A stretch of 64,000 nucleotides of DNA from Algoriphagus ratkowskyi (GTDB taxonomy: Bacteria; Bacteroidota; Bacteroidia; Cytophagales; Cyclobacteriaceae), in assembly GCF_002150505.1 (NCBI RefSeq), contig NZ_MSSV01000003.1, positions 62,001 through 126,000 on the forward strand, given 5' to 3'. Of this stretch, positions 39,188-47,643 are shown piece after piece; the stretch's first letter is position 1; each line of letters begins with the position of its first letter. The position numbers and the translations under genes are program-made. A model generated the notes under the pieces. That model saw only the letters and a program-made list of their open reading frames with translations, was not told the origin of the DNA and made no database searches.

Positions 39188-40533
39188 GCGATGGTTTTCG
39201 ATTTAAGTTTCTCTACTGCCACTCGGAATTGCATTCCGCGATCTTCGTAATTTTTAAATAGGTCGAAACTTGCACAGGCTGGAGATAGCAAAACTACATC
39301 TCCAGGCGCTCCAAGTGCCTGTCCCCAGCTCACTGCTTCAGCGATATCCTGAGTTTCCCGGATATCTGCTATTTCGCCAGCAAAAGCTGTTTTCAACTTC
39401 TCGTTGTCCTTACCTAAACAAATCAGACTCTTCACCTTTTCTGTCATTGGAGAAAGCAAGCTGTAATCATTTCCTTTGTCCACTCCGCCAGCGATCCAAA
39501 TCAATGGATTCTGAAAGCTCGCCAAGGCATAAGCAGTTGCTTCCACATTGGTTCCTTTGCTGTCGTTGATGAATTTCACCCCATCTACTTCACTTATCAA
39601 CTCCATTCGATGCGCTGCATTTTTGAACGTTTGAAAGGCCAGCATCATGTCCACATCACTCACGCCTGCGATCAATGCCGCCGATCCTGCGCAAAGTGCA
39701 TTCAGAAGATTATGCTTTCCTGTGAGCGTAAGTGAATCAACCGGCACGCTAACTGACTCCTCAGTCACAGCATAGTTCAATGTCTCTCCATCAGTCCAGG
39801 CTCCTGCTTTTTGTATTTCTAAAGCAGAGACCCAACTTACAGAAGCACTGATTTCATTTGCCTTTAGACCTTTTTGCGTCAGCAAATCTTCAGCGAAAAG
39901 AATCACCTGATCGTCTGAGGTCATATTTTTGAAGATTCCAAATTTGGAATCTATGTAATTGTCAATTTTATAATCGTATCTATCCAAGTGATCCGGAGTG
40001 ATATTGCAAAGGATCGCGATCGACGGCTTGAAATCCACCATTCCATCAATCTGATAACTGCTGCATTCGATCACCCACCAGTCATGATCTCCTTCGAGTA
40101 ATTGGCCAGCCCAGCTTTTACCAACATTTCCAGCCAATCCCACATCAAGTCCTGCCTCTTTCATCAAGTGGTAGGTAAGAAGTGTGGTCGTGGTTTTTCC
40201 ATTGGTACCAGTGATGGCAATAACTTTACCTTTGCTATAGCCAAATGCAAATTCTAATTCATCAATAATCTGAATTCCTGCAAGAGATGCTTTTGCGACC
40301 AATTCAGTCATTGGGGAAATCCCAGGACTTTTGATGATCAGGTCCGCATTTAAGATTTTCTCCTCTGAATGCTTTCCTTCTTCGAAATCAATCTCCAATC
40401 GCTCCATTTCGCTCTTTCTTACCGGAGAAATCTGTCCTGCATCTGAAACGAAAACGGCATAGCCCTTCTGTCTGGCAAGCATTGCTGCTCCCAATCCGCT
40501 TTCTCCTGCGCCCAGAATGACTATTTTTTTCAT
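39184..40533 (-). CDS. murD: UDP-N-acetylmuramoylalanine--D-glutamate ligase
   Basis: A 449-aa Mur ligase with a Rossmann N-domain (LGAGESGLGAAMLA), ATP loop [13 protein letters not shown] and the GKHNLLN segment. It adds D-glutamate. It starts 5 bp after mraY in the same operon. Confidence 0.96.
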   Translation of the reverse strand: MKKIVILGAGESGLGAAMLARQKGYAVFVSDAGQISPVRKSEMERLEIDFEEGKHSEEKILNADLIIKSPGISPMTELVAKASLAGIQIIDELEFAFGYSKGKVIAITGTNGKTTTTLLTYHLMKEAGLDVGLAGNVGKSWAGQLLEGDHDWWVIECSSYQIDGMVDFKPSIAILCNITPDHLDRYDYKIDNYIDSKFGIFKNMTSDDQVILFAEDLLTQKGLKANEISASVSWVSALEIQKAGAWTDGETLNYAVTEESVSVPVDSLTLTGKHNLLNALCAGSAALIAGVSDVDMMLAFQTFKNAAHRMELISEVDGVKFINDSKGTNVEATAYALASFQNPLIWIAGGVDKGNDYSLLSPMTEKVKSLICLGKDNEKLKTAFAGEIADIRETQDIAEAVSWGQALGAPGDVVLLSPACASFDLFKNYEDRGMQFRVAVEKLKSKTIA

Positions 40534-40538
40534 TTTTA

Positions 40539-41750
40539 TTATCTAAGTTTCAATGTTGCCAAAGTGATAACTGCCAAAAGAATCCCTACAATCCAGAAGC
40601 GTGTTACGATCTTGGCTTCAGGGATATTTTTCATTTGGTAATGATGATGTAGAGGAGACATCAGGAATATTCTCCTGCCTTCCCCGTATTTTTTCTTGCT
40701 GTATTTGAAATAGCCCACTTGGAGCATTACGCTTACATTTTCTATCACGAAAACGCCACACATCACTGGAATCAACAACTCTTTGCGAAGCGTCAAAGCC
40801 AACACTGCGATCACCCCACCCAGCATCAAACTTCCCGTGTCACCCATGAATACTTGCGCCGGATAAGCGTTGTACCAAAGGAATCCCACACATGCACCAA
40901 TAAATGCCGAGGCAAAAATCACCAGCTCACCTGAGTTGGGGATGTACATAATATTGAGATAGGAGGAGAAAATGGCGTTGCCAGAGAGATAGGCAAAAAT
41001 CGCAATTGTCAATCCTATGATTGCTGAAGTTCCCGCGGCTAACCCGTCAATTCCATCGGTAATATTTGCACCATTTGAAACGGCTGTGATAATGAATGTC
41101 ACGACGAAAATGTAAAGAATCGGAGTCATCGCTTCACCCATAAAGCCAAGCATAGTCTCGTAATTCAACTCGTTATTTTTGGTAAATGGAATGGTAGTTT
41201 TGGCCACTTTCACATCTCTGTAAGTTGGCGTTTCTACCACACCTTCTTCGATGGAAACTGGATTTGTAAATTCACGGATCACCACACTTTCATTGAAATA
41301 AAGCGTAGAACCTACAATAATACCGATCCCGATCTGACCGATAATTTTGAATCTTCCTTTGAGACCTTCCTTGTCTTTTTTGAAAACTTTGATGTAATCA
41401 TCCACAAAACCAATCGTACCCAACCAAACTGTGGTGATAATTAGAAGTATGATGTAGATATTATTCAGGTCTGCGAAAAGCAATGTAGGAATCAGAATCG
41501 CAGCCATGATCATCAAGCCCCCCATAGTCGGCGTGCCTTTTTTCTCCTGCTGTCCTTCCAAACCAAGATCTCTCACGGTCTCTCCGATTTGCTTGTTTCT
41601 GATCCAAGCGATGATTTTATGACCAAATGAGATGGTAATGATTAGAGAAAAAAGCGCAGCCATTCCAGCTCGAAACGAGATGAATCGAAATACCCCTGTT
41701 CCAGGGATATCAAGCACTTTGTCCAAATAATCAAAAAGAGGATATAACAT
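40539..41750 (-). CDS. mraY: Phospho-N-acetylmuramoyl-pentapeptide transferase
   Basis: A 403-aa polytopic enzyme, about 40 residues longer than most. Catalytic signatures: [19 protein letters not shown] and the HHHYQMK loop near the C-terminus. The extra length is an insert at about residues 155-200, after [11 protein letters not shown], with a run of charged and polar residues; this insert is common in Bacteroidota, from memory. It makes lipid I at the membrane. Confidence 0.95.
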   Translation of the reverse strand: MLYPLFDYLDKVLDIPGTGVFRFISFRAGMAALFSLIITISFGHKIIAWIRNKQIGETVRDLGLEGQQEKKGTPTMGGLMIMAAILIPTLLFADLNNIYIILLIITTVWLGTIGFVDDYIKVFKKDKEGLKGRFKIIGQIGIGIIVGSTLYFNESVVIREFTNPVSIEEGVVETPTYRDVKVAKTTIPFTKNNELNYETMLGFMGEAMTPILYIFVVTFIITAVSNGANITDGIDGLAAGTSAIIGLTIAIFAYLSGNAIFSSYLNIMYIPNSGELVIFASAFIGACVGFLWYNAYPAQVFMGDTGSLMLGGVIAVLALTLRKELLIPVMCGVFVIENVSVMLQVGYFKYSKKKYGEGRRIFLMSPLHHHYQMKNIPEAKIVTRFWIVGILLAVITLATLKLR

Positions 41751-41751
41751 C

Positions 41752-43215
41752 TCAGCCTTGTGTCAATTGTTGTAAAAACTCGGTTACTATTTCTGTGTCA
41801 TCAAAGTGATGCTTCACTCCATTGACTTCCTGATAATCCTCATGGCCTTTGCCAGCTATCAGGATGATATCTCCTTTCTGGGAAAGCATGCAAGCAGTTT
41901 TAATTGCTTCTCTGCGATCCACTATGGATAATGTCTTTCGGATCTCAGACGGGCCTACACCAGCCTGCATATCTTTCAATATATCATTGGGCTCCTCAAA
42001 GCGTGGATTGTCAGAAGTGAGGATAGTTTTATCACTTTCTTGAACAGCTATTTTTGCCATGATCGGACGTTTAGTTTTGTCACGATTTCCTCCACAGCCT
42101 ACTACTGTAATCAATTGCTCCCCACCTGTACGTGCTGCGTTGATTGTTTTCAACACATTATCCAACGCATCTGGCGTATGTGCATAATCCACAATGGCTG
42201 TGATGCCAGCGATGGAAATTCTATCGAAACGCCCTTTGGCTCCACGAATTCCAGATAGCTCACGAAGCACTTCATCTTCCTCTTCGCCTAGTAGCACGGT
42301 GACGCCTAAGACTGCGAGAAGATTATATGCATTGAATGACCCAATCATGCGAAACCAGATCATTTTGCTGTTGATCTCTAGCTCGAGTCCTTCTAGTGTG
42401 TTAGAAATTATCTTTGCTTTAAAGTCTGCTGGGGATCTCAGTGCAAAAGTCTGATGTGAAGCTTTGCAGTTCTGAAGCATGACCATGCCTCGCTTATCGT
42501 CTCCATTTACCAGCGCAAAAGCATCTTTTGGAAGCTCATCAAATAGCTTTTTCTTCGCCTTAATGTACTCGTCAAAAGTGCCATGATAATCCAAGTGATC
42601 ATGGCTAATATTCGTAAAAACTGCTCCAGCTAACTTCAAGCCAGCAATTCTCTCTTGAACTATTGCATGGGAACTTGCTTCCATGAAGCAATGCGTACAG
42701 CCATCTGCTACCATTTTGCGAAGCAAAGCCTGCACACTTACAGCATCCGGCGTAGTGTGAGTCGCGTGGATTACAGTTTCGTTGATCTTATTTTCTACCG
42801 TAGAAAGCAAACCCGTGCTGTAGCCCATCCGCATGAACAGCTGATGCAAAAGCGTAGCTGTCGTCGTCTTTCCATTAGTTCCTGTGATCGCTATTACTTG
42901 GATATTTTCAGAAGGGTTGTCAAAATAGTTACTGGCCATAATGCCTAATGCTCGGGCAGAATTTACTACCACCACATATGTTATTCCATCGATCAGCTTC
43001 TCTGGCAATTGCTCACAGATAATGCTCTCAGCTCCAAGACTGATAGCTTTCTCTATAAATTCATGCCCGTCCACCTGAGTGCCTTTGATAGCAACAAAAG
43101 CACTTCCTTCCGTCACATGACGGCTATCAAAGACAATATCTTTCACTCCCAACTCCATATCTCCTGTAGTTGTGGTAAGCGATACTTTATATAATATGTC
43201 TTTCAGTACTTTCAT
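41752..43215 (-). CDS. murE: UDP-MurNAc-tripeptide synthetase, meso-DAP specific
   Basis: A 487-aa Mur ligase with ATP loop [14 protein letters not shown] and the DNPR motif ([10 protein letters not shown]) that binds meso-diaminopimelate, so the wall should be DAP-type. It abuts ftsI (0 bp) and starts 1 bp before mraY. No murF is present between it and mraY, unlike in Proteobacteria. Confidence 0.96.
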   Translation of the reverse strand: MKVLKDILYKVSLTTTTGDMELGVKDIVFDSRHVTEGSAFVAIKGTQVDGHEFIEKAISLGAESIICEQLPEKLIDGITYVVVVNSARALGIMASNYFDNPSENIQVIAITGTNGKTTTATLLHQLFMRMGYSTGLLSTVENKINETVIHATHTTPDAVSVQALLRKMVADGCTHCFMEASSHAIVQERIAGLKLAGAVFTNISHDHLDYHGTFDEYIKAKKKLFDELPKDAFALVNGDDKRGMVMLQNCKASHQTFALRSPADFKAKIISNTLEGLELEINSKMIWFRMIGSFNAYNLLAVLGVTVLLGEEEDEVLRELSGIRGAKGRFDRISIAGITAIVDYAHTPDALDNVLKTINAARTGGEQLITVVGCGGNRDKTKRPIMAKIAVQESDKTILTSDNPRFEEPNDILKDMQAGVGPSEIRKTLSIVDRREAIKTACMLSQKGDIILIAGKGHEDYQEVNGVKHHFDDTEIVTEFLQQLTQG

Positions 43216-45324
43216 TTATCCTAAAACAAGGTTTATGGTTGCATTTGGGACTAAGGCCGTTCCTGGGGAAATAGACTGCCCTTTCACTCTGCCTTTTCCT
43301 GAATAATTAACTTTCATTCCTTTATTTTCAAGAATGAAAAGTGCATCTCTAAGAGGAAGTCCAGATACATCTGGCACAAGTGATAGATCCGTGTCGTTGA
43401 CACTCATTTGCACACTCGCTTCCTGAGCTACAGTTTTCACCCACTCTTCAGGATTGGCAGCAGAAGCTTTCAATCCGAGTTCTTGGAAAATTCCTTGAAG
43501 CTCTTCTGCTTTTCCTGCTTTCACATAAGGGAGTTGCGAACCGTCCAATTCAGCTCTTAAAATCTGCTGTTGATTTTCAGGATTCAATTCTATGTCAAGC
43601 GCGTAGATCTTGTCTGCGATTTCTTTGAAAACCGGGGCAGATACGTCTCCTCCATATGCAGCGAATCCTTTTGGGCTGTCAATCACCACAACCATGGAAT
43701 ATTTAGGGTTATCTGCAGGAAAGTATCCAGCGAAACTGGTGTAGTAGATCTTCGAATATTGTCCGTTAATTAACTTCTGAGCTGTACCAGTTTTACCTGC
43801 TATTTTATAATCAGCATTAGAAATATTCTTCGCCGTGCCCCGCTCTACTACTCCTTCCAAAAGACTCTGGAGAAGTTTGATGTTTTTTTCAGAAGCGATC
43901 TGTTTTCTCACCACTTCTGGCTCGTATCGCTTCTCTATGATATTTCCTTTGGAAACCGTTTTTACGATATATGGCTTCATCATTTTACCGCCATTTGCCA
44001 CTGCATTATACAAGGCTAGCGTGTGAAGAGGATTCAACTTGGATTCATAGCCAATAGAAATCCACGGAAGTGAGGTGCCATACCAATCTTTTTCTCCTGG
44101 CTTTTTGAAAAATGGCTTTCCTTCACCCATTAGCTGAAATCCAAAAGGCTCCCTCAATCCCACCTTATCTATATAAGCCATGAATTTGGATGGGCTGGCG
44201 CCAAAATGTTCATCTACCAGTTTGGAAATGGCAACATTGGAAGACTTCTCAAATGATTCACGAATCGTCAAGGTGCCATATCCGCCATTTTTTGCATCAC
44301 GCATCGTTTGGTTGTAGAACTTATAAGCGCCGTTTCCAGTCTCGATAGTTTCTTCCAGTGTGACCTTATTTTCTTCCAAAAGCGCAAGCATGGAGAGTAA
44401 CTTAAAAGTAGAGCCTGGCTCCATGTTTCCTTGATCTCCTATCGCAAAGTTGTAGTTTTCGCCATAGCCATTGCCACTTGTATTACGCTGCAAATTGGTA
44501 ATTGCCTTGATCTGACCAGTCTTCACTTCCATCACGATCACCGCTCCAAATTCTGCATCTCTATCTTTTAATTGACGCCTTAAGGCAGTTTCGGCTACAT
44601 CCTGAATATTCACATCCAAGGTAGTGGTGACATCATAGCCATTCTCAGGCTTCACATCTTCTGCATCAAAAACCGGCTTCCAACTTCCACCAGCTAAGCG
44701 CTGAAATAATGCTTTACCGTCCTGACCCTTCAAGTAGTTATTGAAACTATACTCTATCCCAGCACCGTATTCATCTTCATTCAAAAAGCCAACGGTACGG
44801 CTGGCAAGAGAATTAAACGGTCTATATCTTTTCTCTACCTTCTCGAAAATAACTCCACCTCCCAATCTTCCCTTTCTGAAAATTGGCCAATTGGACATTT
44901 CTTGCATTCCCTGGTAGCCAATTTGTTTTCTGTTCAATACGAGGTATCGCTTATTGTCAAGCCTAGCATCGTTAATCATTCTTTTGTAAGAGGCAGCAGA
45001 TTTATCCTTGTAATACCCAGACAGCATTTTAGCCAGCGAATCAATCCCCACTTTATATGCGTCAGACTTGGCGATGGTAGGGTCTAGCGCCACTCGGTAA
45101 AAAGGCAAACTAGTCGCTAGCAAACTTCCGTCAGCTGCGTAAATATTGCCACGAGTCGCTGGAACTTCTCGGTATTGGAAATTGATTGTCTCTGCTTTTT
45201 CACGCCATATGTCTCCATCCGCCATCTGAAGTCTGGCGACTTTATACGGGATTAGCGCTGAACACAGCGCTATAAGGATAAACACCACCCGTACTCGGAT
45301 CAATATGGATCGCTTAAAATTCAC
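43216..45324 (-). CDS. ftsI: Penicillin-binding protein 3 (FtsI) with PASTA domain
   Basis: A 702-aa class B PBP: N-terminal hydrophobic anchor (about 8-25), a dimerisation domain and a transpeptidase domain with nucleophile Ser305 (GSTFK) and KTGTAQK. A PASTA domain (about 640-700, VPDVSGLPLRDAL) ends the protein. It cross-links septal peptidoglycan with FtsW. Start overlaps the ftsL stop by 4 nt. Confidence 0.95.
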   Translation of the reverse strand: MNFKRSILIRVRVVFILIALCSALIPYKVARLQMADGDIWREKAETINFQYREVPATRGNIYAADGSLLATSLPFYRVALDPTIAKSDAYKVGIDSLAKMLSGYYKDKSAASYKRMINDARLDNKRYLVLNRKQIGYQGMQEMSNWPIFRKGRLGGGVIFEKVEKRYRPFNSLASRTVGFLNEDEYGAGIEYSFNNYLKGQDGKALFQRLAGGSWKPVFDAEDVKPENGYDVTTTLDVNIQDVAETALRRQLKDRDAEFGAVIVMEVKTGQIKAITNLQRNTSGNGYGENYNFAIGDQGNMEPGSTFKLLSMLALLEENKVTLEETIETGNGAYKFYNQTMRDAKNGGYGTLTIRESFEKSSNVAISKLVDEHFGASPSKFMAYIDKVGLREPFGFQLMGEGKPFFKKPGEKDWYGTSLPWISIGYESKLNPLHTLALYNAVANGGKMMKPYIVKTVSKGNIIEKRYEPEVVRKQIASEKNIKLLQSLLEGVVERGTAKNISNADYKIAGKTGTAQKLINGQYSKIYYTSFAGYFPADNPKYSMVVVIDSPKGFAAYGGDVSAPVFKEIADKIYALDIELNPENQQQILRAELDGSQLPYVKAGKAEELQGIFQELGLKASAANPEEWVKTVAQEASVQMSVNDTDLSLVPDVSGLPLRDALFILENKGMKVNYSGKGRVKGQSISPGTALVPNATINLVLG

Positions 45325-45704
45325 TTTTTTACCTCGATTTTTATCGGTGGTTGATTGAGTTCAAATATTCCTTGAGCGGCTACCCGCTTTGCTACTTCTG
45401 ATTGCATGCTACTGAGCATGTATTCTGCTTCAAGTGTTGTGACATCAGCTCGAAGGTCTTCCACTTCCTGCTGTGCCTTCTCTATTTTCCGCACCATGTT
45501 CTCAGCACGGTGGTTGCTCCAGATATAGATCAAAGCCAGTAATGCAACAAATCCAACCGGTGGAACGAATTGCACAGGGACACCTTCACCAAAAATCCCG
45601 GTGATATCCAGCTTCTCTTCAATCCAACTAAAGATGGATTTGCGAGGACCGCCTTTCGGTTTGTTTCCTGACTTTAATTTCTTTCTGAACGTGTTATTGC
45701 TCAT
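45321..45704 (-). CDS. ftsL: FtsL-like septum protein
   Basis: A 127-aa bitopic protein: basic cytoplasmic part, hydrophobic segment at about 47-63 (VPPVGFVALLALIYIW) and a leucine-rich coiled coil (about 70-105). Sequence identity in FtsL is low, so the call leans on size, topology and position between rsmH and ftsI, with both overlaps of 4 nt. Confidence 0.82.
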   Translation of the reverse strand: MSNNTFRKKLKSGNKPKGGPRKSIFSWIEEKLDITGIFGEGVPVQFVPPVGFVALLALIYIWSNHRAENMVRKIEKAQQEVEDLRADVTTLEAEYMLSSMQSEVAKRVAAQGIFELNQPPIKIEVKK

Positions 45705-46612
45705 AACTCTATTTTCTTGGCTATTCTGAGTTTTGCACTTCTTGCTCTAGGATTAGAAGCGACTTCTTCCGCATCTGCCACCACAGCACCTCTACTCACT
45801 GGCTCAAGAGGTCTGATCAGATTTCCGTAGAAATCCTTCTCTACCTCACCTTGGAATTTGCCTTTGATCATCAGGTTTTTCACCAGTCGATCTTCCAGAC
45901 TATGATAGCTCATCACTACCAATCGCCCTTCTGGCTTCAGGATCTCTATTGATTGCAAAAGCATCTCTTCCAGAGCACCCATCTCGTCGTTCACATCTAT
46001 CCTCAAAGCCTGAAAGACTTGTGCGTAGTACTTAAAGTCTTTGCCACGAGGAGCGTATCTTTTCAAAAAGGAAGTAAATCCTTCTGTAGTCTCAAATGGT
46101 TGAGATGTTCTTTCAGAGACAATAGCTTGTGCCAACGTCTTTGCATTTTTCACCTCTCCATACATCCCAAGAATCTTGTGAAGTCTGCCTTCGTCGTATG
46201 TATTAAGTACTTCTTTGGCAGAAACCTCATCCGACTGATTCATTCGCATATCCAGACTTCCGCTGAATCTGGTAGAAAAACCTCTGCTAGGCTCATCAAT
46301 CTGATGGGATGAAATACCCAAATCAGCAAGAACTCCATCGACCTTCTTCACGCCATGTAGTCTGAGATATTTTTTTAAATCCCGAAAATTGGCCGCAATG
46401 AAGGTAAAGTTGTCACTCTCAGGGATATTTGCTTCTGCATCCACATCCTGATCAATCCCATATAAATGACCTTTGTCCAGATGCTTCAAAATCTCTCGGG
46501 AATGTCCGCCTCCACCAAAAGTCACGTCCACGTAAATCCCATTGGGATCAATAGACAAGCCTTCAGTGCATTGGGCTAGCATCACTGGGATATGGTAAGT
46601 AGACTCTGTCAT
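45701..46612 (-). CDS. rsmH: 16S rRNA (cytosine-1402-N4)-methyltransferase
   Basis: A 303-aa SAM enzyme. SAM loop VDVTFGGGGHSREIL and the LGISSHQID segment are family marks, and the C-terminal AVVADAEEVASNPRARSAKLR is near invariant. It methylates C1402 of 16S rRNA. It starts 4 bp after mraZ. Confidence 0.96.
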   Translation of the reverse strand: MTESTYHIPVMLAQCTEGLSIDPNGIYVDVTFGGGGHSREILKHLDKGHLYGIDQDVDAEANIPESDNFTFIAANFRDLKKYLRLHGVKKVDGVLADLGISSHQIDEPSRGFSTRFSGSLDMRMNQSDEVSAKEVLNTYDEGRLHKILGMYGEVKNAKTLAQAIVSERTSQPFETTEGFTSFLKRYAPRGKDFKYYAQVFQALRIDVNDEMGALEEMLLQSIEILKPEGRLVVMSYHSLEDRLVKNLMIKGKFQGEVEKDFYGNLIRPLEPVSRGAVVADAEEVASNPRARSAKLRIAKKIEL

Positions 46613-46616
46613 GTGA

Positions 46617-47051
46617 TTAAGAAAGATGTTTTTCCATCAGGCTGGATAAGTCCGCCGGATCTTTGATAATATTGCTCAGGTAGTTTTCAGTGTTCCAGAT
46701 TTCTATTCGAGATCCATTACCTGCCACCATTAGTTCTTTCTCTAAACCAGCGTAAATCTGAAAATGCTTTGGTATTAATAACCTACCCGCACTATCCAAC
46801 TCCACCTCAGTAACTGAATTGAAAAAAGACCGCTGCAACAAGCGCTGCTCTGCATTGTTAATATTCAGGGACTTAATCTGATTCTCCAGTTTTTTATATT
46901 CTACTATGGTATAAAGCGCCAAGCATCTATCTTCAGCCATGCGAAGCATAAGCACAGCGCCGTTAGCCTCTGGTATTGCCGCCTTGATCTTGGCTGGCAA
47001 AACCAGACGCCCTTTGGGATCTAGCTTACAATCGTATTGACTATTGAACAT
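46617..47051 (-). CDS. mraZ: Transcriptional regulator MraZ
   Basis: A 144-aa protein with two AbrB-like domains (about 5-50 and 75-120), LDPKGRLVLPAKIK and LDSAGRLLIPKHF being the duplicated DNA-contact signatures. It is first in the dcw operon and represses it in bacteria where this has been tested. The four TGG boxes at 47111-47145 are its likely site. Confidence 0.95.
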   Translation of the reverse strand: MFNSQYDCKLDPKGRLVLPAKIKAAIPEANGAVLMLRMAEDRCLALYTIVEYKKLENQIKSLNINNAEQRLLQRSFFNSVTEVELDSAGRLLIPKHFQIYAGLEKELMVAGNGSRIEIWNTENYLSNIIKDPADLSSLMEKHLS

Positions 47052-47092
47052 ATTTTCTTGAACTCTTTAGAAAGATGAGTTTCTGGTAAAGA

Positions 47093-47100
47093 CAAAAGTA
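47093..47100 (-). promoter_or_regulatory. -7 promoter motif TACTTTTG for mraZ
   Basis: On the minus strand it reads TACTTTTG, an exact TAnnTTTG match, 42 bp before the mraZ ATG. It lies directly downstream of the MraZ box array, so a bound MraZ would cover the region behind it. No -33 box at the standard distance is clear. Confidence 0.55.
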
Positions 47101-47110
47101 ACAAAATGCT

Positions 47111-47145
47111 ATCCACTTTCTACCACTTTCCTCCACAAAATCCCA
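47111..47145 (-). promoter_or_regulatory. MraZ operator: four TGG boxes, 10-bp period
   Basis: On the minus strand the boxes TGGGA (47141-47145), TGGAG (47131-47135), TGGTA (47121-47125) and TGGAT (47111-47115) start exactly 10 bp apart with 5-nt spacers, matching the TGGGN-N5 repeats that MraZ binds in E. coli. They lie directly upstream of the -7 motif, a position that suits repression of the dcw operon. Confidence 0.85.
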
Positions 47146-47554
47146 CTTTCACTTAAAAGTAGGCAAATCTTTATCCCATCCCAATATTTACCCATAAATA
47201 ATCAAGGTTTTTTTTAGAGGTATAGTATTGATTAGAAAGAGGTTAGGCATTCCCCAAAATGGGGCAAAACAGGGTTTATTGTAGTTTTTTACAGACCGAA
47301 ATGCTAATTATTAGTGATAAAGTGCGAGCTGCGAAAATAAAAGTGGGGTGATTTCCCGTGAATCGTAAGACACTTGCGGTAAAGTGGGGAAATATCCCCC
47401 ATCAGATTTGAAAATGTGAAATTCTAATGTTAAAGAATAATTGTATCTGTAAGAAAAAACCCACTACCGGGATTAATGCTCATTCTTAAAAACTGGATCG
47501 ATTATATGTTCGTCCAAATTCTTCTGGCAGATATAAAATATTAAAATTGATCAA
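47146..47554. other. 409 bp upstream of the MraZ operator
   Basis: AT-rich DNA with no gene. It holds a hairpin CCCCAAAATGGGG near 47253 and two near-identical 18-bp units, AAAGTGGGGTGATTTCCC (47340-47357) and AAAGTGGGGAAATATCCC (47381-47398), 41 bp apart. A second promoter for the cluster might be here but is not seen. Confidence 0.4.
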
Positions 47555-47585
47555 AAAAAGACCTGTCCAATGGACAGGTCTTTTT
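47555..47585. terminator. Bidirectional terminator after the M56 gene
   Basis: A perfect 14-bp stem (47555-47568 with 47572-47585) with a 3-nt loop and A/T runs on both sides. It lies 59 bp beyond the stop of the M56 peptidase gene. Confidence 0.88.
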
Positions 47586-47643
47586 ATAAAAATATTAACA
47601 CACAATAGACTTTTCAAGTAGTCTTCATTGATCAGTGATTCTC

